Part shown: in pieces, positions 11,601-23,600 of the stretch | How the letters are laid out: each line of letters opens with the position of its first letter | Position numbering within the stretch: the first letter of the stretch is position 1 | Assembly: GCA_014607495.2 (NCBI GenBank) | Contig: CP053153.1 | Location: forward strand, 7,936,001-8,000,000 | Direction of reading: 5' to 3' | DNA from: Carposina sasakii | Taxonomy: Eukaryota > Arthropoda > Insecta > Lepidoptera > Carposinidae | Length of the DNA: 64,000 nucleotides | Made by a program: the position numbers and the translations under genes | Notes under the pieces: model-generated | What the model was told of the DNA's origin: nothing | The model's input: the letters and a program-made list of their open reading frames with translations, nothing else | Databases searched by the model: none

Positions 11601-14600
11601 ATATATTTTTGAAACTTGCCTAAACATTCCTTCTTCAGCCTATTGCAGTCCACTGCTGGACGTAGGCCTCCCCCAGGGCACCCCACAAGGCTACTGCCTA
11701 AACATAGTGTGAAAGAAATTGTAATCGTAGCAAGCAATAGTAATATGACATTAACTTATTTTGTAGGAGAGTGATTTGGATATGCAATGTGATTCAGATG
11801 AAGAAGAAGTTGAAAAAGTTCAAGTTGAAAAGAAAATTGAAATACCACCTGTGCGAACTACAGAACCTATTAAGCAGTAAGTAATTATTATAACTGATAG
11901 ATATTCCATAGTTTAAAGGAAGCAAATGGTTTCTTAGCTCAGAGAGGTAAAAGAAAGTTTAATTTTGTCATGCAATCAAATGTTTTAGTCATGCCTATTT
12001 ATTAATTTCAATTTGACTTCAATTACACCTTCGAAAAATCTTTCATATTTATTTTCATGTACTTATTTTAATTCATTTTATGAACTGATTTGACTCTCTT
12101 AATTTTATTTACAATGATAACCCTATAATTTAGAAATTATTATCAGAGAACTCCTTTCCATATGGCTTTTTAAATATGTAACAAAATTTGTGAAAAATGT
12201 TTAGGTAATGGTAGCATTTGTTAATTTAAGTTTTCTGTTCCAGGCCTTGTATTCTTATATTTGACTCATTAGCTGGAGCATCCAGATCCAGAGTGGTAGC
12301 TACATTAAGGGATTACCTCACTTGTGAATATCAAGCTAAAGTAAGAGAAGTTAATTATACTTATATGTACTAACTACTTATTTTATTTACTTACCACTGG
12401 ACGCCCGCGACTCCGTCCGCGTGGACTACAGAAAAAGCTTCCATGTAACGACTAGACGTGTGCGCCGCGCCGGCGAGCCGCCGCCGCAAATTTGCTTTTC
12501 GTCGTGAAATCGGCACGACTTTTAATCGTTTAAAAACACCACTTTCGCACACTTTTCAAGGTCCAGCGCCGCTGGTACAGTTTCCGCGTCGGCAGTTATT
12601 AGCGGTGCGTGCACAACGCACTAGACAGCCAAACTTTGCGCACTTTTGAAGGTCCAGCGGGTCCAAAAACTATGGAGATATATCTCAATTCTTCACGCCG
12701 ATTTTTGACCGGCGCACGGTGGGCTGAAAAACGGCTTTCATAGACATAGGAATCAAAAGTGGCAAATACCGAATTTCTAATCGAATATCGCTTCTACTAG
12801 TTATTATCATATACTCAAATGATACTCGCATCAATCTGCACAAAAACAAAGGACTTATAATTTTTTTACGAAAAATTTGTATGAAGCTAGAATAAAAATT
12901 TAATTATCTCTTAAACGGCAAGGAAAACCGTAATATCCTTACAGGTAGTGTTAGTACTAATTATTTATGATTTTTTGACGTACTACAAATAACGGTTATC
13001 ACTGCCGATTTTTTTTAAAAAATCATCAAAATATTTTTATTTATTTTTACATATGAAACGGTTCCCTTTATTGTCTAACTTAAGAAAATCGATATTATGA
13101 ATGTGGTTAACTCAAATGATATGAATTTATAGGTATAAAACAAGAAAAATATAAAAAAATGCTGTTTATTTTAAGTTACAAAAATGTTCTTAATTATACA
13201 AAATATTCAATTAAATTATAATTGAACCAAATAGTACAGTAATCTTACATAATTAATAAAAAAATTGAAAAATGAGAGTGATGAAAATTCGTATTTTTTT
13301 TTACATTAGAAAGAAAGAAAGAAAAGAAGTATATTTTTCTTATATTACGAATTTTCATCATTCTCGTTGTCGGATTCCAATTCTGAGTCAGAATCCAAGT
13401 TAGTTACATCTAAAAACTCGAACTCAGTTTCCTGAAACTGGATTAAGTCGAGAGTTTCACCAAAAAAGCTTAGTTTTCTCTTACTATCTAGCTTAGGCCT
13501 TTGTGCACTTAATAAGGGATCAGAGGAAATGACAAGCATATTTAAAATATCTTGATTTGAATCTTGCCTGCTTCTTTTTCGCGAATGATTTTCCCGGAAC
13601 CTCCTAAAATCTTTATTTCGCGACTCTGAGGCTTCTTCAGAGAGAGCCCCAATGGGCACAATGTCATTTTTCTCAATGATGTCAGCCCCGTGTATTAACA
13701 ATTTATGTACGGTTGCCGACATGTAGTACCAATCGTATAATTCTACGTACTTTTCTGCCGTTTTGCGGGAAAAATCTTTGAACTTGTTCACATCGATTTT
13801 CTCGCCAGATGTTATTGCTTGCAAAATCACAGCAAATCTTTTTATGAGCTCCTCATCCAACCCGGTAATAGCTGCAGTTGTATTTGGAAACTCGAAAAAC
13901 TTTCGTGCGGTATTGCCATCATTGGTGGTTCCCGAGCCCTGTTTTACTATATCAATCAACAGATTGAGCTCATCTTTAAATTTGTCCTGAATGTGTTTTT
14001 TTCTTGTCTGCAACATTTCTTTGTGCTCATTACTTCTCGCTGCCCACTGTTTGAAGTCAAGCCTGTACGCAATATGTAACAGACATTCCATGCAATTTAT
14101 ACGGGCGTGTAAGGATGACAAACCAAATTCATATACGTCAGAACACACAGTCTTCGAAGTTACAACATCTAATCGGTTCATTTCTGTTGGTTTTGCTAAG
14201 CACAGGTAGCACGATGCGTTTGATCTGGCTTCAGAAAGGTACGTGCAGACTTTAGCGTCGATCATTGTCATCATTAGATGATGAGTCACCCTGTTATTAT
14301 TACTGCTCTCTGTGGGGATAAGATCCTTAATTTCATCATCCATTTGTCTTTTGTGATCAATTACAACTGCTTCACTCTCTTTTACAAAAGTAAACTGGAC
14401 TGGACGACAATACAAAGCTGAGCATGGTTTTGGGTTCGTCCATAAAGTATTATCTCCATCTGTCAGTTTTAGTGGGACCAAAGAGGTCATAAAAATGCTG
14501 GAATCATCCTGCTCGCCCTCCATTTTCTGCTTGTACCGGCTTTGGTTGGAGGCACCATCAAATCCCCACTTGGATATCAGCTTTAGCTGCTTATTTTGCA

Positions 14601-17600
14601 CATCGTCAGAAAGACTTTGAAGAATCCTCGTCACTGTGATGTCCAGTAAAGCTTGAAGTGTAATTCGAGCCGATGAATCCGTAACTGACACTGATTGATT
14701 CGGAGGGTAGCAACTAAGCTTAGTTTGTTGCACTTTGTAGTAAGATGGATATATATCATTAGCACCTTCGCGAATGGCAGCCTCTCGCAATGTAATATAT
14801 TGCCACTTTGATAGTTTTAGTGAAAGAAGCAATCCAAGCGCTTTCTCTGCTGTAAAAACCACTTTTTTCACTGGTTTTTTAAGCGTCTCACTAATTGTAG
14901 CCGCTGCTTCAGGATTTTTCATCATATATTCGATCACTGAAGCGATATCTCCATGCCCTTCTTCTTTTAAACGTGCTGCAGCTGCATAGGCCAATTCACT
15001 GGAATCTTCGCTTGTATGGTCATCAGATCTTCTCTTTTTCTGTTTGTTTCCTAGATCTTCAAAGGGTTTTCGGGACCTTTTTGTCATTGTCCCAACAGAC
15101 GATGATGTTACTGCACTAACGGACGATGACGTCGACGGTTCTTGAGAGATGGTGTGTATATCATCAATAGTTTCTCGATTAACCAAAGTTTGCACACAAC
15201 TTGGCCAATCAATATTTGCTTGCAGCCAATTTCCGTACAGTCTTCTGAAATTATCAAGGAATCTGCTGGATTTCTGCCACCTCTGTAAAGCAGCTCGCGT
15301 AAACCTTCGACAAAATTCTTTAACAGTTACTTGATCTTCGACAGAAAGGCAATCGCCTATGCGGGATACAAGTGCACCAAACAATACTTCATGATTAAAT
15401 GAAGTAGTCTCACTTTTTAGAAGAACAAACAAGTCTAAATTGGTGATTAAACTTTCCATTATTTGATTTAAAATCACAGAGCAAATATTATTTAGTGTTA
15501 ACAGTTACACGGATGTGAACAATTTAAATTAAAAGCAAAAGTTTAGTCCTTTTATAGCAAAAAATCGATAATTAGTTAACTACCCCCATTAGACTTTTCA
15601 AAGAAGTACTAAAGAAAACTTATAGTCGACAATATAACACATTAGCACAACTAATTACCACATTAGCTAATCAGAAAAAAGTGATGCAGTCCAAAGATTG
15701 CATTGTTGCGCGATATTGCTAATTATTTAATCACCTATTTAGTCTCTTCAGAAGCCTAAATTATTAGAATTACTTAATCACTTACCTAGTTACAATGAAA
15801 CTAAACAATTACTTAACAATTCTTTATGGTATTTTTAATGTATCTAAAATTGAAAACTTATTTTGGTTGATCAATATCCCACTGAGGCCGTGTGGTGTCC
15901 GGCAGAATAGAATAGCACCAACCCTCCATACACAGGGGCGTAAAAGGCGACTAATACGCTTGTATTAGTCGCCGTTTAGCCTGAGCCTCAATAGACCAGA
16001 AAATGGGCAGCAGCATTTTCATTATACTATGGTCTTTTACATCGATCTCCAACCTGCCTGCCAAGCGTGGAGATTATGGCAACATTCTCCCACGGGAGAG
16101 GCTCAGGTCCAGCAGTGGACTGTTATGGGCTGATGATGATGAATATCCCACTGAAAATAGATGTCTAAGTGCGGAAGTACAATAAACTTTTGCCTACCCT
16201 TTTGGAAGTAGACAGGGGATGCTAATTTTATATTTTGCGTTGTTAAAATTCTGTGTTTCTCAACTTAAACACGAAAAGGAACCGTTTCGTATGTAAAAAT
16301 AAATAAAAATATTTTGATGATTTTTAAAAAAAAATCGGCAGTGATAACCGTTATTTGTAGTACGTCAAAAAATCATAAATAATTAGTACTAAAACTACCT
16401 GTAAGGATATTACGGTTTTCCTTGCCGTTTAAGAGATAATTAAATTTTTATTCTAGCTTCATACAAATTTTTCGTAAAAAAATTATAAGTCCTTTGTTTT
16501 TGTGCAGATTGATGCGAGTATCATTTGAGTATATGATAATAACTAGTAGAAGCGATATTCGATTAGAAATTCGGTATTTGCCACTTTTGATTCCTATGTC
16601 TATGAAAGCCGTTTTTCAGCCCACCGTGCGGCGTCCGCTGCCGATAATTATATCATCGGCGCACACGTCTAGTACAGACAGCGATACGTTACATTTTTAT
16701 TATATGTATATACAGAGTGTTTTTTCGTTGCCACTTTTTCGGGCGAAATTTATAGTGAACAGTGTTTATGCTAGTTTTTTTCATAGACAGATATTCATTA
16801 TTTCTCGTGAAAAAATCTTGCTACACGCGTCAATGTGCATTTATGCAGAAAAACGCAGTCTATTTACTCAACTTTGGGCCCTAATATTTTGGAAACACAT
16901 ATTTTGGAGACAGTTCCCAGATGTGCTTCCATGGAGAAAAATGATCGTGATGCTGAGGAGATTCCGTAGTTTTCGGCAACGTTGACGACCAAAAATCATC
17001 CTGTATATACAGGATTAATTTTAAAACATCAATAACTTCGCAGGACTAGATAGCTAAAATCATAAACAATAACATTTGTTCTACGAGTTTTATCATAACT
17101 CAATAATTTTTTTAAAGAATATTTATTTAAAAATGCTTTCATTGTACTGTCGTGACATTGGTAAGTCTATGTTCTATTCGTAGGTAAATACGAAAAGGTT
17201 GACGCCCGCGATCGCGCGTGCCTCCGTATTATGTACAGACTTAAGAACATTCAGAGATAATATTAAATTGATATTTATTTTTGTATGTAAGTAAAATGTG
17301 ACAAATTATCAAAACTCGTAGAACAAATGTTGTTGTTTATAATGGTAGCTACCTAGTCTTCCGAGGTTATTGATGTTTTAAAATTAATCCTGTATAGATA
17401 GATATTATACATACTTAAATGTTTACATTATGAGCTATTTATTAAATCATATAATCACAAAGTTGTTTTACACCTAATTTAGATTAAAATGTATTGCTGT
17501 TTTTAGTTAACATTGTACCTCAAATCAGCACAATATTAATTTATCTTGTTATTTATTTGTTGTCTCTTGTTATTTATTTTCAGATTTCTGTGCATAAAGT

Positions 17601-20600
17601 TTTTAACAAGGATAACATAAAAGGCAGCTGTCCAAAAATTCCACAACAAAATAATTTCACAGACTGTGGTTTATATTTATTGCAATATGTTGAACAATTT
17701 TTTAAGGTAAGATATATTTCCATACTTACAGCTGTTTCTTTTATCAATAACATTTTTAAATTTTTGTATCATTTGGTTCAAATTGAGTACATATATGAGA
17801 TCAACAAATAACTCGAAGATCAATAGTCAACCTCACCTGCTGTTGTTGCACTCTTTAAGATGTCCATAGCTAAGACAAGTAGGTAAATTATAACACCTGA
17901 TTGATAGCCTGGAAATTGTAGAAGAATGAGCAATGTGTATGTATTTATTATTATGTATGTACTAGTAGCCCCCTGCGACTCCGACCACGTAAACTTATTA
18001 ATGTAGCCTGAACAACTGATTCGTACATCGCTGTATGCTAATTAAAGTTCCGTAAAAAGCAGTCTAGACGCTTTGAGATGACCCGAACAAACAGACAGAC
18101 AGACAAACAAATTCATAAAAATGTTGTTTTTATTTGCCTGTATGTATGGATGAATAGATTGGTAGATTAGTAAGGTAAAGGGCCCGATTATGAGACATAT
18201 TTTAAGGTAGGTCGAACATTATCACTGTTTAAAAGTGCATTTGAGAGAAAAATACCATTTGAATGGTTTTATACTATTTTTATATGATTATTAGATTGGT
18301 ATTATATATTTAAACTTAATTTTAATTAAAAAATAAAGAAAAATCTACAGATTTTATAAGCAACCTCTATGACCCCTTTTATGAGACAGTTTGAAGCCGT
18401 ATGGCCCTGATGTCTCATGAAGGAGGTCCCTATTTATGAGACAACTAAAAAATAATAAAATCGATTGTTGTATTAGATTTTTATTAGTATGAGATCATTT
18501 TTAATAAAATATCAGTCATTTAAATATCACTAAAGTAGCGAATAAATTTTTTTCAAAAATTTAACGATAAATTAGCGTATAATGTTAAAAAATTATTTTT
18601 CCGTTTTTAATTTTTTCTGAATTTGTTTTACTTGCTCCTGTAGTTTTCTTTTTTCGTCCAGTAATTCCTTTCTTTTCTGTTTTTTCTCCTCCTGCTGCTT
18701 CTTTAAATTTTCTTGTTCCAATTGAGAATTATACCATTCATCTGAAGTTCCTACACAAGGTAATTTTGGCTTACCAGTTTTCTCAAGTCGACTCCTTTTC
18801 TTTTTTGGTAAATATTTGACTGGTAAAGTAAATATTTCTTTCAATGGTTTTTTAGGCGAGTTATCTGAAATTAAAAATGATTAAATAACTTAAATTATAA
18901 ATAATTGTTTAAATAATGTCACAAAACCTTTTTTTCTAGCCTTTGGTGAAGTTTTTTGCGATGCTTGTTCATCAAATGATTCACTAAAATTCTCTTGATT
19001 GTTTTCAAATTCTAAAAAATTAAAATTTTCCTAAATCGAATCAAAAAATAACACGTGAAATGTACAAACCTTGCTGTTCATCCTGGTTGATCGGATAGAT
19101 TTCGGTCGAAAGCCCTAAACTATCAGAATCATTCTGTTCTTTAAAATTTGAATAAACTATCGAATGTGTTATTGTTTGTTTACAATTGGTTACAGCTTCT
19201 GGCATGTTATTAGCATTCAATGATTCTCCATTCTTTATTTGAAGTGGTATATCATATACAGCTTCATATGAAAAATGATTCTCATTAATATTATCTTGGT
19301 CGCTATTTATCATATTCAGATTCTCATCAAAAATGAGGATAGGTTGCAATCTGTCATCACTATTTGCTACCTCACTGTATTCTTCCAGGTGTCTTACATC
19401 TGATCATTTATTTGTATATTATTTTGTAAGGAATCAAACTTTGGTTCCACACCAGATAAATCTTGTTGATTATTACACGACCTATTTTTTAAATGAATTA
19501 ACATTATATTAATTTTGAAGATATTTAATAAATTAATAATTAAAATTAAATAAAACAACTAAGATACAAAATTGAGCATCCGTATGTTGTCATAGTTGGA
19601 GGTTAAGTTTATAATTTCAGTCAAATAAATGTGATATACTTACTTTAAAAATAATTATTTAAAGTTTTATGAATCAACAATGTTTCAAACTATGTGTACA
19701 CGCTGTCTTTTTATTAATTATTAGTTATACTTAATTATTACTAATAATTATCACTTTCAATATAAACTGTCTCATCACACTGGGACTGCAGATAAATCAT
19801 ATGTCCATATTGCGCGATACACCCGATAAAGTGTCTCATAAAATCGGACATGCAAGAAAAAAACTGTAGGTATTATGAGACACTCAAAAATAAAATACTT
19901 TCACTATTAATAACATAAAAATACTTTTACTGATTAAATTTACTACTCATTAGCTTTTAATTAATATATAACATACGTATAAAAGTCGCTAAAGCAATGT
20001 TTTTTGACCAGGATAATAATTAGATAATCATTGTAAGTTTTACTTCTTCTAGGTGTGAGTTTGAGTGCAAATTATGGAACCAAGCAATTGTAATTTTTTT
20101 TTAACTGTATCTATTAAATAAATTATAAAATAAATGAATTGCTTTAGGAACTTAATAAAATATGTACTTGTTGAAATTTTTATATTTAAGTTTACTTGAT
20201 TTTTTTTATTATTTAACGTATTTTCCATTCGTGTATCATAAATATGGACATTGTCTCATAATCGGGCCCTTTACCTTATATGGTTATTGTTTGTATGTAT
20301 AGTGTAAAAACGCAACTGAGAACATCTTGGAACCTGTTAATTACCGATAAACTGCTACGCAGTTTGGTAATGTACTATCTAATTTTAAGCGTTTATTGTA
20401 AAGTAAAATGAAAAAAAAAAAAAAAAAAGATCTTTAATAGACGATACTCTGGCAATATTAGATTACTAAGTTACATTTGGAGTGACACTTATATTTTCCA
20501 TGGAATTTGCTAATGTCATTCACAGTCATCGGTGATATTATGCTCTTTTCCCTCTTTCAATGTGACACTTACGAGGCATGCCTTTTAAGTTTTATCATTT

Positions 20601-23600
20601 GATCGTTAAAAAAACAACTAGGACCTTATAGTACTTTTTATTGTTTTTCAAAGTATTCACCACGTAGCTTAATACACTTTTCCATTCGTTCAAACCAGTT
20701 ACGTGGCATGCCTTTTAAGTTCTGTCGTTTCTATATTTCCCGGCAATTTTGAATTTGGAACTGTTCTATATTCGAATGTGTTTAAATTTTGTATCTCAAA
20801 ACAGTTGAAAGTTTAGGATTAATGCTATTGTTTAGTCACAGCGTCGATTGGAATCTGTCAGGTTACGTACGAAAATGAATCTTTCTAAGGAAAATGTTCG
20901 TGCAATAATTTTCTACAAGTTTAGAAGAGGTCTGACACGGCTTCAGTGTTTTGAAGAGCTAACATCTGTGTTAGCTGTCAGGTCAGTGTCAGGACTGTAT
21001 GGAGGATGGTCAAGAATTTCTACTTTTTCCTGCTTCAAATACTCAATCGTTTGACGAAGCTGTGTGAGTTTGCGTTGTCTTGGTGCAGGATGATGCGTCG
21101 CTTTGAGTTAGATTTTCGAAGTTCGGTGATGACTTGTGGTAATCAAACTGTGGCATACCACTCTGCGTTAACCGTTCTACGATCTTCAAGTGTAGTAGTC
21201 ACAACATGGCCGGTTTTTCCAACGAACGTGGCCACCATCTTCTTTGAAGTGCTTCGAGAACGAACAACTTTAGTCGGCTTTGGCTCGTCTTGAAAGACCC
21301 AGATTGTAGATTGTTGTTTGGAATCAGGATCGTAGGCATAGATCCAAGATTCGTCACCACTGATGATGTCGTAGACCTGATTTAACTCTCCTCGGTTGAA
21401 CCTTTGCAGAATTTTTTTTACACCATCTGACGGGGATTCCATCATTTTATCGCAATTCCTTTCAACGATTTTCATTACCCATAAAACGATTCGCAGAACT
21501 TTTAGTACAATATTTAACAAATCCTAGAATTAGGTTACATCGCAATTTCATTTCCTCGAATATACATTATCTAAAAAAATACAGTTCATCGTTATTTGTT
21601 TTCATGTTTTATACATTTTATCTAAATAATGTTACATCGATGTTTTGTTACCTATATTTTTGTTTCATCGTAAGGTCGATTTTTACTTCAATAAATCAAT
21701 GGACATGGCAAAATACGATTTCATGCAATTAATTAGTTCTTCTTTCTAGAGCATTATTTAAAACAATAATTAGAATGAATGAAAAAAGTACATATTTTAG
21801 GGCTTCATCACTGAACACAGATGTTAGCTCTTCAAAACACTGAAGCCGTGTCAGGCCTCTTCTAAAGTTGTAGAAAATTATTGCACGAACAATTTCCTTA
21901 GAAAGATTCATTTTCGTACGTAACCTGACAGATTCCAATCGACGCTGTGACTAATAGAAATATAACCTATAGAAAGTGTAATCCAACCAAACGCAAGGCA
22001 TAAAATATCGAGTTGACGTATGCATGACATAAAATTAATGTTTTCATAAAAATGTTATTTCCCTAGATGTGGGGAAATAGTCGATAAATTTATTATTGAT
22101 GCTGAGAAATATAATGATTTGCAAAATCTTATAGATTATCGTGAAATTTAAATATATTAAAAGGAGACGATAGGCCTTTTATACATTATTGGTCCAAAGG
22201 TGCTGGATAAAAAAGATAAAAATTTTCCATCTGAATAATTTGTCATTATATCAACAAAGGAAAGGACGATGCCCATTTTAAAGATTTAATTTGAATAGAA
22301 CATATTGTAGTAACGGTAAACATCGTTTTAATTAATACAGTGAGTGGGAGCCTGTACGTAATTCCACAATCAGTCAATCAAAGATAAAATAGGTCCAACT
22401 ACTAGTTCCGCCACTGTTTAAAGTTCAGGGAATAATTATCACAAAAATATTATTTACCTACCAAAATTAATATTAAAATATATATTTAAATTATTTTTAT
22501 CCATATGAGCTAAACGAACCTGCATTAAAAGTGTGTAGCGGTGCTAGTAAATTGATTTATTTTGCCTTAAAACAAAAATATATTTTCATTATGATGCTGC
22601 CCCAGGGTTAATAATAAAATGAGTATGTCAAACTTTTTTATTTTAAAATTACTTTTAAAAAATGCTTGCCAATTATAAAAGTATGTAAAAATTAAATTGG
22701 TCTGAACGATGTATAGTTAGTAGTATTTTGAAATATATTTACCAAAACGGAAAACTTAACTTTGTTTTCATAAAAACAACATGAAATTCATGCTTATTTT
22801 TTTGTAAAAAACGACAGTTATTATATTAGAATTATTATTCTGCAATTTTAACTAATTGTCATCAGTTATTGAGTTAGCAGGAAATCTAAAATTCCATAGT
22901 AATGAAAGAATCTGTATTTATTCCTATCTTCTTTTTCTTCTTTAAATATAGAAGATCAAAATTTGATATTTCTTATAACAAGAAGACTGTAGATAAGTAT
23001 AACCGGGGAGTATTCATAGTTGCGATAGGTAGTTACCTCCACTTTTACCTACAATCTGCATGTTTAAAAATAGGGTAAATTCTCACACACATGACAACAT
23101 TTTGTTCTAATGACAATAAAAAAAAATATGAAAATTTTATTCTGTATTTATTTTTTTATTAATGAAATTACGTAAAAACATCAAATATCTACCGGTGAAA
23201 TGTGATGTTGTTTATTTTCTTATGTTTTTGAGAATAATTTTGGCAGGATATCAGCACACATTTCGTCATGGTAAGTCCTTTAGGTTGACATACACTCGTA
23301 GCCACTGACCGCTGAGCACTGAATGACAGAACCGCGTTTGGTGCAAATCTGAACCCATAAAAATTCCTCAAATCGGCCTTCGGACTATACTTCTATAGGT
23401 TATATTTCTATGCTGTGACTCAACAATAGCATTAATCCTAATACTTTCAACTGTTTTTAGATACAAAATTTAAACACATTCGAATAGAGAACAGTTCGAA
23501 ATTCGAAATTGCCAGGAAATATGGAAACGACAGAACTTAAAAGGCATGCCTCGTAAAAGTAAAAATGCCTAGTGTAATTTGCGCACTTTTGTCCAACCTG

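Larger units (their letters stand above)
12715..16628 (-). mobile_element. Transib DNA transposon, apparently complete
   Basis: 3,914 bp bounded by near-identical inverted repeats of about 365 bp (12715-13083 and 16262-16628). The outer ends begin CACGGTGGGCTG; the first seven bases resemble the heptamer of V(D)J recombination signals, which is typical of Transib. The element is flanked by a perfect 5-bp GC-rich duplication, CGGCG at 12710-12714 and 16629-16633, matching Transib integration. It carries one uninterrupted minus-strand transposase frame (15477-13345). A small retroposon (15886-16141) is inserted on the promoter side of that frame. The whole element sits in the 5.2-kb SENP intron between the Asp and Cys exons. 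Confidence 0.93.

Noticed and set aside
16494..16985. 163-codon plus-strand frame
   Set aside because: It runs across the Transib terminal repeat and the adjacent dispersed repeat, so it is a chance frame through two unrelated elements.
22066..22151. Open stretch [15 protein letters not shown] after a CCCTAG acceptor, as an extra SENP exon
   Set aside because: It needs phase 1 and ends in a stop, while the preceding exon ends in phase 0 and the exon at 23675 continues the protease domain directly; it also lies inside the nested transposon.
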